Assembly: GCF_020623625.1 (NCBI RefSeq)
Contig: NC_060201.1
Location: 744,001 to 808,000, forward strand
DNA from: Saccharomycodes ludwigii
Lineage: Eukaryota; Ascomycota; Saccharomycetes; Saccharomycodales; Saccharomycodaceae
Direction of reading: 5' to 3'
Length of the DNA: 64,000 nucleotides
The notes beneath the pieces were generated by a model. That model had not been told where the DNA came from. It ran no database searches and saw only the letters and a program-made list of their open reading frames with translations. This document shows positions 31,126 through 40,732 of the stretch, piece after piece (within the stretch, counting starts at the first letter, position 1; the number at the start of each line of letters is the position of its first letter). The position numbers and the translations under genes were made by a program.

Positions 31126-32844
31126 ATGAAATTTAATACTTTACTATATTCAATCATATTTGCTTCTTCCGGTGTTTTGGGTAGTTATTATTCCAACACT
31201 ACTTCTGTAGTGACAGAATACAATATTGTTAGTAGCTTCGTCACCTATTGTCCAGAAGCTACTACAATTAATTTTAACGACAAAACGTATGTTATCACTT
31301 CGCCTACCACTTTAACTATAACAGATTGTCCATGTACTATCCCAAAAACTACTACTTTACATTCTTCTACATCAGAAACAACCTGTTCCACAACTGTTAC
31401 TTCTGAAACTATTACTTCTAGATCTATAAAACAAAAAACTACTTTCTCATATACCTCAACCATTCCATGGCACTCAACTCTAAACAATGAATCTACCACT
31501 ATTTGTTCATCTTTCACCCTTTCGACTGTACCTCCATATTATCCAACTAGTAAGGAATTAACTGTACCTCATACTTCTATTGTTAAGCCATCGTCTGTTA
31601 AATCCACTCCTTCTCCTTATTACCCAACTGGTAAGGAATTAACCGTATCTCATACTTCTACTGTTAAGCCATCGTCTGTTAAATCCACTCCTTCTCCATA
31701 TTATCCAACAAGCAAGGAATTAACCGTACCTCATAATTCTACTGTTAAACCATCGTCTGTTAAATCTACTCCTTCTCCATATTATCCAACTAGTAAGGAA
31801 TTAACCGTATCTCATACTTCTACTGTTAAGCCATCGTCTGTTAAATCCACTCCTTCTCCATATTATCCAACAAGTAAGGAATTAACCGTACCTCATAATT
31901 CTACTGTTAAGCCATCGTCTGTTAAATCTACTCCTTCTCCATATTATCCAACTAGTAAGGAATTAACTGTACCTCATACTTCTATTGTTAAGCCATCGTC
32001 TGTTAAATCCACTCCTTCTCCTTATTACCCAACTAGTAAGGAATTAACCGTACCTCATAATTCTACTGTTAAGCCATCGTCTGTTAAATCTACTCCTTCT
32101 CCATATTATCCAACTAGTAAGGAATTAACCGTACCTCATAATTCTATTGTTAAGCCATCGTCTGTTAAATCCACTCCTTCTCCTTATTACCCAACTAGTA
32201 AGGAATTAACCGTACCTCATAATTCTACTGTTAAGCCATCGTCTGTTAAATCCACTCCTTCTCCATATTATCCAACTAGTAAGGAATTAACCGTATCTCA
32301 TACTTCTACTGTTAAGCCATCATCTGTCAAATCCACCTCTGTTCCGTATTATTCAACTAACACTAGAGTTAAATTCCCTCATAATTCCACGGCTAGACCA
32401 TCGTTTGTTAAGTCCACCCCTTCTCCATATTATCCAATATCTACAACCAATGCAACACATGCAAAAATTTGTACTCTAGCTACCAGTATCGAAGTAGTTT
32501 CTCAAGTAATTACTTACTGTCCAAGTGCTACCACTTTTATTACTAATGGCGGCATTTATACAGTCACTGGTCCAACATACTTAACGATCACTGATTGTCC
32601 ATGTACCATTGAACATGTTTTTAATACTACTACCAGTGATGGTCATACTACTTCTTATAGTAGTCAAGGTACTATTGGCCATGAGTTTGTTACTTCTTAC
32701 GGCACCCAGGGTATTGCTTCTAGTTTCGAGCTTTCTCCTAAAACAGAAGATGTTCCCACTTATGCTGGAGCTATTAAGAACCAGGATACACGTATGATTT
32801 CAATTGTCGGTATATTCGCTATTATCAGTTCCTTTTTAGTTTAA
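31126..32844 (+). CDS. SED1: GPI-anchored cell-wall protein, Sed1/Spi1 family
   Basis: Sed1 and its ohnolog Spi1 are abundant GPI-linked mannoproteins that protect stationary-phase and stressed cell walls. This 572-residue protein (Sed1 about 338) has a signal peptide (residues 1-19, hydrophobic core LLYSIIFASSGVL) and a hydrophobic C-terminus of the GPI-signal type. Two copies of the Sed1 Cys module (VTYCPEATT...TITDCPCTI) lie near residues 30-85 and 445-495. Between them are eleven 27-residue Ser/Thr/Pro-rich repeats starting PYYPTSKELT (residues 137-433), then a partial twelfth. Ser/Thr-rich sequence suggests heavy O-mannosylation. Both YDR077W and YER150W map to this point, so it is the single pre-duplication gene. 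Confidence 0.9.
   Translation: MKFNTLLYSIIFASSGVLGSYYSNTTSVVTEYNIVSSFVTYCPEATTINFNDKTYVITSPTTLTITDCPCTIPKTTTLHSSTSETTCSTTVTSETITSRSIKQKTTFSYTSTIPWHSTLNNESTTICSSFTLSTVPPYYPTSKELTVPHTSIVKPSSVKSTPSPYYPTGKELTVSHTSTVKPSSVKSTPSPYYPTSKELTVPHNSTVKPSSVKSTPSPYYPTSKELTVSHTSTVKPSSVKSTPSPYYPTSKELTVPHNSTVKPSSVKSTPSPYYPTSKELTVPHTSIVKPSSVKSTPSPYYPTSKELTVPHNSTVKPSSVKSTPSPYYPTSKELTVPHNSIVKPSSVKSTPSPYYPTSKELTVPHNSTVKPSSVKSTPSPYYPTSKELTVSHTSTVKPSSVKSTSVPYYSTNTRVKFPHNSTARPSFVKSTPSPYYPISTTNATHAKICTLATSIEVVSQVITYCPSATTFITNGGIYTVTGPTYLTITDCPCTIEHVFNTTTSDGHTTSYSSQGTIGHEFVTSYGTQGIASSFELSPKTEDVPTYAGAIKNQDTRMISIVGIFAIISSFLV
31534..32424 (+). repeat. Minisatellite of eleven 81-bp units in SED1-like gene
   Basis: Each unit codes for 27 residues. 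Units 1 to 9 are near-identical; unit 10 diverges at its end and unit 11 throughout, as expected at array edges. Synonymous codon variants (CCATATTATCC versus CCTTATTACCC) recur in a pattern suggesting 162-bp duplications of unit pairs (1-2, 6-7, 8-9). Confidence 0.92.
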
Positions 32845-33298
32845 AAAAAAAAAAAAATACAAAATTAACATTATTTTTTTGTTATACTTTTTGTCTGTCA
32901 GTTATTGAACCTTCATCTCTCCTTCAGTTCTTTTATTGTTATTATTTAACTCTCCACTTCTCCTTCTTTCTCTTTTTTTTTTTTTTTTCCCTTTTTCTTT
33001 CCCTGTTTTTAAAGATCTAGTAATTAATATAATAATATCGTTATTTTATATATTTTTATAATGTAATACTATGTTTTTTTTTTTTACCTAATCCAAATTT
33101 AGACAATAAAATACTGCAACGTACAAAATACCAAAGATGACAAACTCTTAGTATGGCTCTGCTACTGCTAGTTACAAAGAACCCAGCACATAACCTAGCG
33201 TTATTATTAGTTTAAAAGGATGTTTTTGTTTAACTATAATTTTTAAATAAATACAAATAGACAATATACATATATACGATAAAAAAAAAAGAAGAGGG

Positions 33299-33330
<32 letters not shown>

Positions 33331-33370
33331 AAAAGTTAATACATTTGTTTTGCCTTATCCAGCTACTTCT
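32845..33370. other. Convergent spacer SED1-like/UBP3
   Basis: 3' regions of both genes with T runs (32973-32988, 33074-33085) and a poly-A tract (about 33300-33329). Nothing gene-like. Confidence 0.5.
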
Positions 33371-36300
33371 CTATTCCTTTGTATTGGCAGTATATATTAA
33401 AATATATGGTGTTCTTGAATCATTACCACATTTTAAAACATCAATCTTTGTAATTTCGTTAACCTTGTCATCGTCAATAGTATACCATTTACTAGTTTGT
33501 TGGTTCAAAATATCACAAGTGTAATGTCCGGAAGATGGGCTACTACCATGATGATAGACTACACCTGTTAGTTTATAAGTTTTCATGTTATTCAATGAAG
33601 TGCTTTGGGATACACATTGTGCTGGTATTTCCAAGTCTAAATCAAATGTAATTTTTTTATTGATTTTTTTAATATAGCCATTATACTCATTGTAATTTCT
33701 TAATTCGTTTTTGCTATTATCTTCGCTAGGAGAAACAAATCTAAATCTTTTCAATTGAATCAATAAAACTTGTGGTAATTTGTCAATAAATGTTTGTTTC
33801 TTGGCCTTATCATTGCTATTATAGTTCAAATATTCAACTTGGTTGAAAGTCAAAAATGCTTGTTCTAAAGTATTAACTTCTTCTGAACTAATATCTAATT
33901 GAATAGTTTGAAAGGGATCCAAGGTTATCGACTGAGGTTCTTTCTTATTAGTTAAGTTGTCTAAAACAGATCTAAATTGACCACCAAAAATAATTGATAT
34001 TGGCGATGGTTCCACTTCAGTAGTTCTCTTTGTTGCAGTTTTACCCTTTTTCCCCTTGGCACTTTCATGCCACTCACCATTTTCATTACTATTTCCTACA
34101 ACGCTATTACTGCTTTCGCCAACCATGATCAAATGATCCTCGATTAATTTCTTGAACTGAACTGTGGACTGTTCCAAGTAACGTGATTTTTTGTACTTAG
34201 CACAATTTACTAAGAAAACATGTTTCAAATAAGCATCACTAGTGGTGTTTATTAAGGTCATAATATCATTTTCCCCCAAGTCAGTAATGCAACCGATCAT
34301 TTCCTCATGCAATTGATCTAAAAACTGTGTCAAAAATTCTTCTGCATCCTCTTGCTGACCCCACTTTAAAGATTTAAATTTAGGTAATTTATTCAATACC
34401 TTATAAAAATCATCAGGTTTCACTGCATCTGCAGCAGCGTCTTCATTGTCAGAAGTTGTAGTAAATTTTCCAAAAAATTCAATTAAAGCAGCCAACAATG
34501 GTGTAACTACCGATCTAATGGTACTTTTGGTTTGTAATAAATTTAACAATTCAATGAATGGGGTACAATACATCAAAACTTGCAAGATAGAACTCATAAA
34601 ACAAATGTTTGCTGTGTTAACAATACCGCGTGGCTCAATGTTTTTCAGAATTGAATCAGATGATGTGAGGTTCTTTAATGTATAAGGAAGAAAGTCTTCA
34701 TCAAACATGGTTCTTAAACAAACTACCCCTAACAATTCCTGTGTCTTGTTACTTGGTGGCACATATGGTGTAGAAGATGGTCTTTTGTGGGGGGCTGGGA
34801 TGACACTACTGCTGCTACTACTACTACTGCTATTACTACTACTATTATTATTATTATCTTCTGATGGTGTTTTGGTGGTAGAAGTAGTTGGTGTAGATGT
34901 AGCATTAACACTAGTGGTGTTAGAGGATGGACTATAAGAAGGTGATTGAGTAGTACCACTTTTCTTTAAGTCTTTAGTCTTTGTAGAGGCAGTTGCAAGC
35001 TTGGAATTATTTAATGATTTAGATGCTAACGCAGCCCAATTCATAGGAGCAGTAGCAACAGGCTTAAATTCCTTTTCTTTTTCTTTTTCTTTTTCTTTTT
35101 CTTTTTCTTTTTCTCCATTTTGTTTTGTTGTCGATTTCTGCTCATTTTTGCTTAAAACAGTGGAATTAGTAGCAATAGCAGTTGTGGAACTATCATTTTT
35201 TGTTTGTTCTTTTTCCGCTTTTTTAAGTGGTTCTTTCATTTCCGATTTAGTTTCAGGAATGCTAACAGAATCTGTCTTATGCTTCATTATTGTCTTTTTC
35301 TCCTCATCCTTATTTAATTTTTTAGTAATAGTTTCCTTTTTTTCCATTGGTTCCTTCAATTTCTCAATTTTTTTTACGTTTTCGACATCCGTATTGTTAG
35401 TAGTATTATGGCCATTAACCATAATATTAGATGCATCTGTGCCAACAGTCTTGATATCATTGCTTGGGGAATTGGGAGTAGTGGTTTTGGTAGAACTTTT
35501 AATATCCTCGGATGGAGAACTGGTGATAACGACAGCAGAAGTATTAGTAATACCATTTCCGACCTTCTTTTTTTCCACCTCGGCACTTTGGATTGCTTCT
35601 AATCTCTCGGATATATCCTGAGGAATTATCTTTGGGGCTTGGTTCAAAGTTTTTTCTCTTAATAAATTTCTCTTCAATTTTCCTACATAAAAATCATCTT
35701 CAGTAGAATTGATGAAAAAAGGAAATTCAAATTTCAAAGCACCATCTGAGTTGTTATTGAATTGAAACTTATTCTTTAAATATTCTTTCTTATGAGTCAA
35801 AGTGGAAGTACTATTACTATTGTTGGTGTTGTTGTTACCAATATTAGCGCCATTGCTATTATTAGAAGCGCTAATATTATTTAAATGGATATTCCCAGCA
35901 CTACTGCTAACATTCATAGAAATCGCTGGGTTCATTGGACTACCCATACCACTTATATTACCAATGGTACTAGCGTTATTGGTACTGTTAGTTACACTAT
36001 TTGCACTATGCATTAATTGCTGGTATTGTGCTTGTATTTGCATTTGGAGATGTTGTTGTTGATGATGATTTTGGGGAATCATCATATGTTGTTGATATGG
36101 GTTCTGTTGAGGGGTGTATAAATACATAACAGGTTGTTGTGGATTATGATGATTGTTGTTGTTATTAATATTGGTATTGCCATGCGTGTTGTGATTATGA
36201 TTATGAGTGTTGTTGCTATTGTTATTGTTGTTATTGTTGTTGTTGTTGTTGTTGTTGTTGTTATTATTGTTGTTGTTGTTGTGTTGTTGTTGGTATCCTT

Positions 36301-36400
36301 GTGGAGGAGGTGGCTGTTGATAAGGATAGTTTTGTTGCATACCTGGATATCCGCTTATTTGAGGATATCCAATACTAGATGGTGGCAATGGAGGGCCCAT
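33371..36400 (-). CDS. UBP3: Ubiquitin-specific protease Ubp3
   Basis: Ubp3, with cofactor Bre5, deubiquitinates Sec23, RNA polymerase II and others, and acts in ribophagy and stress responses. The 1009-residue protein (S. cerevisiae about 912) starts with a Pro/Gln-rich segment and a run of about 20 Asn, then Ser/Thr/Lys-rich disorder with a Lys-Glu alternating tract. The USP core starts with RGIVNTANICFMSS, catalytic Cys600, and ends with SGHYTCD, His959, followed by WYTIDDDKV. The core has N-T-A-N before the Cys where many USPs have N-x-G-N. The gene converges on the SED1-like gene and matches YER151C, next to YER150W (SPI1). Confidence 0.94.
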   Translation of the reverse strand: MGPPLPPSSIGYPQISGYPGMQQNYPYQQPPPPQGYQQQHNNNNNNNNNNNNNNNNNNNNNSNNTHNHNHNTHGNTNINNNNNHHNPQQPVMYLYTPQQNPYQQHMMIPQNHHQQQHLQMQIQAQYQQLMHSANSVTNSTNNASTIGNISGMGSPMNPAISMNVSSSAGNIHLNNISASNNSNGANIGNNNTNNSNSTSTLTHKKEYLKNKFQFNNNSDGALKFEFPFFINSTEDDFYVGKLKRNLLREKTLNQAPKIIPQDISERLEAIQSAEVEKKKVGNGITNTSAVVITSSPSEDIKSSTKTTTPNSPSNDIKTVGTDASNIMVNGHNTTNNTDVENVKKIEKLKEPMEKKETITKKLNKDEEKKTIMKHKTDSVSIPETKSEMKEPLKKAEKEQTKNDSSTTAIATNSTVLSKNEQKSTTKQNGEKEKEKEKEKEKEKEFKPVATAPMNWAALASKSLNNSKLATASTKTKDLKKSGTTQSPSYSPSSNTTSVNATSTPTTSTTKTPSEDNNNNSSSNSSSSSSSSSVIPAPHKRPSSTPYVPPSNKTQELLGVVCLRTMFDEDFLPYTLKNLTSSDSILKNIEPRGIVNTANICFMSSILQVLMYCTPFIELLNLLQTKSTIRSVVTPLLAALIEFFGKFTTTSDNEDAAADAVKPDDFYKVLNKLPKFKSLKWGQQEDAEEFLTQFLDQLHEEMIGCITDLGENDIMTLINTTSDAYLKHVFLVNCAKYKKSRYLEQSTVQFKKLIEDHLIMVGESSNSVVGNSNENGEWHESAKGKKGKTATKRTTEVEPSPISIIFGGQFRSVLDNLTNKKEPQSITLDPFQTIQLDISSEEVNTLEQAFLTFNQVEYLNYNSNDKAKKQTFIDKLPQVLLIQLKRFRFVSPSEDNSKNELRNYNEYNGYIKKINKKITFDLDLEIPAQCVSQSTSLNNMKTYKLTGVVYHHGSSPSSGHYTCDILNQQTSKWYTIDDDKVNEITKIDVLKCGNDSRTPYILIYTANTKE
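35072..35112 (-). repeat. Hexanucleotide repeat coding Lys-Glu in UBP3
   Basis: Seven or so (Lys-Glu) pairs encoded by a TTTTTC/GAAAAA hexamer repeat in the disordered N-terminal half. Confidence 0.85.
36221..36280 (-). repeat. AAC/AAT repeat coding poly-Asn in UBP3
   Basis: About 20 consecutive Asn near residues 41-60. The AAC codons dominate, so it is a slippage-prone microsatellite. Confidence 0.85.
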
Positions 36401-36619
36401 AATTTGTTGTTTTTATAGATATATACATATATCTAGATATTTGAGATTTTATTATCAGTATATGATCTCTTTCTATTTACTTGTCCTATTAAGAGAAGTG
36501 ATAAAAGAATGAAAAAGAAGAAGAAGAAGAAAAAAAAAAAAAATTTTTTTTTGTTGATTTCCAAAAAAATTAAAAAATTAAAAAATTAAAAAATTAAAAA
36601 ATTAAAAAAAAAGTGTAAT

Positions 36620-36650
36620 TATCCGATACAATCCGATAGTTGTCCGTAAA
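36620..36650 (-). promoter_or_regulatory. Three TCCG elements between UBP3 and SHU2
   Basis: TCCG starts at 36622, 36632 and 36643 on the plus strand, spaced 10 and 11 bases, in the contexts ATCCGATA, ATCCGATA and TTGTCCGTAA. The spacing places all three on one face of the helix. The site lies between UBP3 (5' side) and the SHU2 3' end, so it should control UBP3. Confidence 0.45.
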
Positions 36651-36694
36651 CACCCAGACACCACTCTTAGACTTGCGTGAAGGGGGCCTCGTTG

Positions 36695-37435
36695 TTATAC
36701 AATTATATTACATTGTAATCTTAACCATTCGTCTATGTTTGTAACTTGAATTATATAACAACTTTGTTTTATTTTGGTAAAATACCTCAATACACGATTC
36801 TCTTCTAATAACGAATCACCAATTTTTTCATCACTGTTCTGTAATAGCATTGCACTAGCTAATAAATGCGGACACATTAATAAGCCACTTGTGTATTTAT
36901 CTTTATGACTACTATATTGGAATTTCCCAAAATAATCTTTACCATGCTCATTCAACCTATCCTTGTGATGGTTATAAATTACTACCAAATCCTTTTTAAG
37001 ATTAACAGTGTTTAATTTCTGTTGAAACTTCCCATTGAATTCATTACACGAACAATACCAATTAGGCAAATCTGTAAATACTATGGATGTGTTTTTCTTG
37101 TTCTTTAAATTTCCATCGCTATCATTTTGATTACAATCATCACTATCTTCTTTTATTATTATTCGAAACATGACCTTTTCCTTATTAACGTTGCATAACG
37201 TCAAAGATTTATTAATCTCTTCATCATTTTTATTGTCTAAGTTCAATATATATATAAATAAATTATTAGATTCTAGTATAGAGATTGCCTTAATAAAAAG
37301 ATCAGGCTCAAATAAATTATAACAAAAACCCAAAATATTTTCATTTAATTTTAATTCATTCCTGCTATTATCTTTGGAGACCATTTGGTGTAATACCCTA
37401 CTGTAGTTGATATATTCTCTAGTTAAATATGACAT
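36695..37435 (-). CDS. SHU2: Shu complex subunit Shu2 (SWIM-domain protein)
   Basis: Shu2 works with Csm2, Psy3 and Shu1 and with Rad55-Rad57 to promote Rad51 filaments at blocked forks. From the ATG at 37435 the protein has 246 residues (S. cerevisiae about 223). The open frame runs 33 codons further upstream through a Lys-rich A-tract to a TTG, but no ATG lies there. The SWIM zinc motif is complete: Cys128-x-Cys130 and Cys188-x-His190, in WYCSCNEF...LMCPHLLA. The spacing of nearly 60 residues between the pairs is longer than in typical SWIM domains. The rest is helical. Position next to UBP3 on the same strand fits YDR078C. Confidence 0.87.
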   Translation of the reverse strand: MSYLTREYINYSRVLHQMVSKDNSRNELKLNENILGFCYNLFEPDLFIKAISILESNNLFIYILNLDNKNDEEINKSLTLCNVNKEKVMFRIIIKEDSDDCNQNDSDGNLKNKKNTSIVFTDLPNWYCSCNEFNGKFQQKLNTVNLKKDLVVIYNHHKDRLNEHGKDYFGKFQYSSHKDKYTSGLLMCPHLLASAMLLQNSDEKIGDSLLEENRVLRYFTKIKQSCYIIQVTNIDEWLRLQCNIIV

Positions 37436-37810
37436 GTATGTATGTATAGGTTTATATTTACTGTAGTATTTTACTTTTTTTTTTCGTTTTTTTTTTTTTT
37501 TCTTTTGTTGTTTTGTCTTTTGCGTTCTAATCAAATATATGTATGGATATGTTTTTGCTATACAAATTAGAGGAAATTGTATGCAAATTGTAATAACGAA
37601 CTATTAAAAAAAAGAAAAAAATAAAATAAAATAAAATAAAATAGAATAAAATAAAAGGAAAAAGAATTAATCCATTTGAATAAAAAACAACTTTTAAAAA
37701 AACATCAAGAATAATATAAATCTTCAAGATACTAATAATAAAATAATAAAACAGACTAATATGTTAAATCAAGCTATGGATAACAATATTATTATTGTTG
37801 TTTCTTATCT
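37436..37810. other. Spacer SHU2 to YER152C-like gene
   Basis: SHU2 promoter and 3' end of the next minus-strand gene. A/T runs (37480-37503) and an AAAAT repeat (37620-37655). No gene seen. Confidence 0.5.
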
Positions 37811-39235
37811 TTATTTGTGCTTAGAATTTATATACATTTTACAAGCTTCTCCCCATAGTCTGATCCCGTTCTCAATTTCATCACTTTCCAAATAACTGCA
37901 ACTTAATCTAACACTGTTTTTACCCCAACCTTCTTTGTTTTCATCGCCATAGACTTCAAAATCATTACCATTAGCCAATAAAACACCAAATTCATATTTA
38001 CATATTTCGCATATTTCTTTACAGTTGTACTCATCAGGTAATACACACCAGGAAAAATACCCACCCAATTGTTTATTATATAAAGTTCCCGGTGGCAAGT
38101 ACTTTAATATTGATTTATACATCACATCACATCTTTCGCTATATGTGCGTTTTAAATTCTGTAATATATTTTGAAAATCACCATTTGTAATTAAAGTGCC
38201 GATTATATTTGCGTTCAATTGAGATGGAGATCCACCGCTATGATTAGCGCCACCTTTAGACAAACATGTTGCTAATAAGGATGTTGCAGTTTCTTGGTAT
38301 CCACAACGTAACCCTGGTGCAATTAGTTTGGAAAAAGTACAATTACTAATAGAATTTCCAAAAGTGGAGTTTTTCTGGTGATTCTGGATCGTCAATCGAT
38401 CTAAATGAACAATTCTAGGTGGTATTTTTGTAGCATCAGTATCATAATTCAACATATCATATACGTCATCACTTATAATTAACATATCATATTTACGTGC
38501 GATCTCTATTAATTTTATTCTTGTTTCAGTTGAATATGTTGAACCACTAGGGTTAGAGAAAGTGGGTATCAAATACATTATGTATTTATATATGTGTTTT
38601 TGTTGATCAGAAGCAATTTTTGTACCCCTATGGTTGGCATTATTATTATTGTTGTTGTTGTTGTCAACTCCTTGGGATTCCAAAATTTCCAATTTATTCA
38701 ACAATTTTTTAAAATCAATGCTACTACCACCTTCCGTTTCCTTAATACTACATAATTTCCCAGAATAACCTGCATCAACAAATATATCATTGATTAAGAA
38801 ATAAGTAGGTGAGATAATGAAAACTTGTTTGGTATATATTGGGCAGGCAGTCAATTCTAGGATATTGAGAATGCCATAACTTGCACCGTTAGTTAAATTA
38901 ATAAATTCAGGGTTAGTAAGACTAGTGTTATGGTAAAAGGAATTAATCAGATCAGTAATATTTGATCTAACCCACTTGGAACCTAAATCTGAACCATAAT
39001 TTAAAGGATGTAAATTATCTGGATCTTTATCGAAGGGTCTTTCTTTGGGAGTTAATAATTCTGTTGTTGCTTTAATTATTTCTTTGTTGGGTAATAAAGT
39101 TAATGATGGATGACCAACATAGAAGTTGTATTTATAGATTATCTTTTTAGTGGTCATATTATTAGAGAATATATTTATTTCTTTTGAGGGGGGGGGTGAT
39201 TTAATTATTAGAACAGAAGAATTCATTGATAACAT
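37811..39235 (-). CDS. PLP-dependent aminotransferase, YER152C family
   Basis: A fold-type I aminotransferase of the 2-aminoadipate/aromatic group; the yeast YER152C product is reported to have 2-aminoadipate transaminase activity. The 474-residue protein (about 443 in S. cerevisiae) has YNFYVGHPSLTLLP at its start and LTNGASYGILNILE at the cofactor phosphate loop. YLIPTFSNPSG and ISDDVYDML contain the Asn and Asp that hold PLP. FSKLIAPGLRCGY carries the Schiff-base Lys303. All key residues are present. A short Asn run (about residues 195-201) is the only oddity. About 35 extra residues precede the conserved start; a Met at residue 27 could be the true start. Place and strand fit YER152C. Confidence 0.9.
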   Translation of the reverse strand: MLSMNSSVLIIKSPPPSKEINIFSNNMTTKKIIYKYNFYVGHPSLTLLPNKEIIKATTELLTPKERPFDKDPDNLHPLNYGSDLGSKWVRSNITDLINSFYHNTSLTNPEFINLTNGASYGILNILELTACPIYTKQVFIISPTYFLINDIFVDAGYSGKLCSIKETEGGSSIDFKKLLNKLEILESQGVDNNNNNNNNANHRGTKIASDQQKHIYKYIMYLIPTFSNPSGSTYSTETRIKLIEIARKYDMLIISDDVYDMLNYDTDATKIPPRIVHLDRLTIQNHQKNSTFGNSISNCTFSKLIAPGLRCGYQETATSLLATCLSKGGANHSGGSPSQLNANIIGTLITNGDFQNILQNLKRTYSERCDVMYKSILKYLPPGTLYNKQLGGYFSWCVLPDEYNCKEICEICKYEFGVLLANGNDFEVYGDENKEGWGKNSVRLSCSYLESDEIENGIRLWGEACKMYINSKHK

Positions 39236-39443
39236 TTTAATATTCTTCTTCTTTTTATATAATCATTTTTTTTTTTCTTTCTTGGATTAATTTTAACCAA
39301 GCAAGCCCGAACAAAATGGAAACAGAATTGGGGGAAAAAAAAAAAAAAAGCGTCTTCGCTGTGACTTTCCTTTAAAAGATAGAAAAACACAGAAATTGCC
39401 GCTGAGATAAAACAAAATAAACATCGTTATCTCAATAAATTAT
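39236..39443. other. Short spacer, YER152C-like gene and PET122
   Basis: An A run of 14 (39338-39351). No gene or clear element seen. Confidence 0.4.
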
Positions 39444-40373
39444 CTATCCATTTAATTTAAATCTTCTCAAAACGTTATTCAATTTATTTCCATCATCTAA
39501 ATTATTCCTACTCAAATGTTGCAACACTTTAATACAATCACTAAAATCTAATCTATTTCTAATACTATTTTTATCATCATCACAATTAACTTCAAAATCA
39601 CTTAGAAACTTATTGAATATCTCCAGCTTCCTGCTTAATCCAATACTTGGTTGTAACATAATCATACTTAACAAAAAAGTACAACTTGATGGGTTTTTCA
39701 CATCAATATTCCTATTTTTATATATAAAACTTAACATTATTTCCACTGGCAAATTACCCACACTTTTAGTTAAGTACGGAAAATCAAAACAACTTAATTT
39801 AAATCCACTGTCATAAAAAACATTGTCAATCCTTAACAAGAAAATCTTCCATTTTTCTCTAAATGAAGTGTGTTCATTTTTTAAAAAAGCAGAGCATTCT
39901 ACATAATTTTTATTCATAATAAACGCATATCTGTCTTTACTATTGTTGTGATCATAAGGAAATTGTTCTTCATATTTAATTAATAATGATTTTAAAAACT
40001 TGTAATCTTTACTCTTAACCATTAGATCACTAATTTTACAATATATCTCTTTCTTATCTATTAATGGATAACTTTTGTTTATACAATACCTTGTATATAA
40101 ATATTTTATTCCTTGAGGGTGTGCACTATAAATGCAATAATTTACTAAAAATCTTAATGCACCAATAGATGGTTCAAAACCGTCATGCTGAGCACATGTG
40201 GCTCGCAGCAATTGTATTGCCTTGTTTGGATCCGAATCATATATGCATAATGAGTATAATTTGCGTTCTATGTTTTCAGGAAGTAAATTTCTTATTGATG
40301 GATTAGTTTTGGTATTCCACTGCTTAAGTAATGCTGTTGTTGATGGTAGCTTTAGGATGTTTTTTAATGGCAT
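39444..40373 (-). CDS. PET122: Mitochondrial COX3 translational activator Pet122-like
   Basis: In S. cerevisiae Pet122, with Pet54 and Pet494, binds the COX3 mRNA leader and the mitoribosome small subunit at the inner membrane. From the ATG at 40373 the protein has 309 residues (S. cerevisiae about 254). The open frame's first codon at 40394 is GTG and is not used. The N-terminus (MPLKNILKLPSTTALLKQWNTKTNPS) is basic and acid-poor, as a presequence should be. The body is helical, with Cys- and Tyr-rich segments as in PPR-like activators. Pet122 evolves fast, so the assignment depends on position between YER152C and OXA1, as YER153C. It shares a promoter with OXA1. Confidence 0.75.
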   Translation of the reverse strand: MPLKNILKLPSTTALLKQWNTKTNPSIRNLLPENIERKLYSLCIYDSDPNKAIQLLRATCAQHDGFEPSIGALRFLVNYCIYSAHPQGIKYLYTRYCINKSYPLIDKKEIYCKISDLMVKSKDYKFLKSLLIKYEEQFPYDHNNSKDRYAFIMNKNYVECSAFLKNEHTSFREKWKIFLLRIDNVFYDSGFKLSCFDFPYLTKSVGNLPVEIMLSFIYKNRNIDVKNPSSCTFLLSMIMLQPSIGLSRKLEIFNKFLSDFEVNCDDDKNSIRNRLDFSDCIKVLQHLSRNNLDDGNKLNNVLRRFKLNG

Positions 40374-40732
40374 GAATAGTTTTCTTTGGTGCACCTGGTT
40401 TTAATTTTAATTTTAGTTTTAGTTTTAAATTTCAGCTTTTTTTTCTTTTTTTGTTGTTTTTAACTTTTTGATTTACAAATGAAAAAAAAAAAAAAAAAAA
40501 AAAAAAAAATAAGTTCCTTTTACATTTGTATCCGATACTATTTCGGACAACAAACTATAATAATATTTTATTTTTATTTTTTATTTTTATTTGTAAATCT
40601 TCGTAAATTTACAAATGATCTTTTTTTTTTTTTTTTTTTTTTTCATTGAATCGTCCTTTTTTTAATAATATGCCACACACCAAAATAAATAACTAAAACT
40701 ATACAGTTATCCACGTCCACCAGCGATAAAAA
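40374..40732. other. Divergent promoter PET122/OXA1
   Basis: About 360 bases: an A run of about 30 (40480-40509), TCCG/CGGA elements (40529-40550), TTTTTA repeats, and a T run (40621-40643). The shared promoter of two mitochondrial biogenesis genes. Confidence 0.6.
40529..40550. promoter_or_regulatory. Paired TCCG and CGGA elements in the PET122/OXA1 promoter
   Basis: TATCCGATA (40529-40537) and TTTCGGACAA (40541-40550) face each other, with 10 bases between their cores. The reverse reading has TTGTCCG then ATCGGATA, the same vocabulary as at 36620-36650. Confidence 0.45.

Noticed and set aside
34707-36418. Plus-strand frames opposite UBP3 (and similar frames opposite BEM2, PEA2 and PDC2)
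   Set aside because: They are shadows of low-complexity codons (poly-Asn read in reverse gives Val/Leu/Ile runs).
37436-37534. A 33-codon N-terminal extension of SHU2
   Set aside because: Its first codon is TTG and it runs through a poly-A tract (Lys-rich). The first ATG is at 37435, and the protein from there fits the family length.
40374-40394. Seven extra codons before PET122
   Set aside because: They start with GTG. The ATG at 40373 begins a presequence-like N-terminus.
40529-40560. CDEIII-like TTTGTTGTCCGAAA on the minus strand
   Set aside because: No CDEI lies at the needed distance; a promoter element in a short divergent spacer is simpler.
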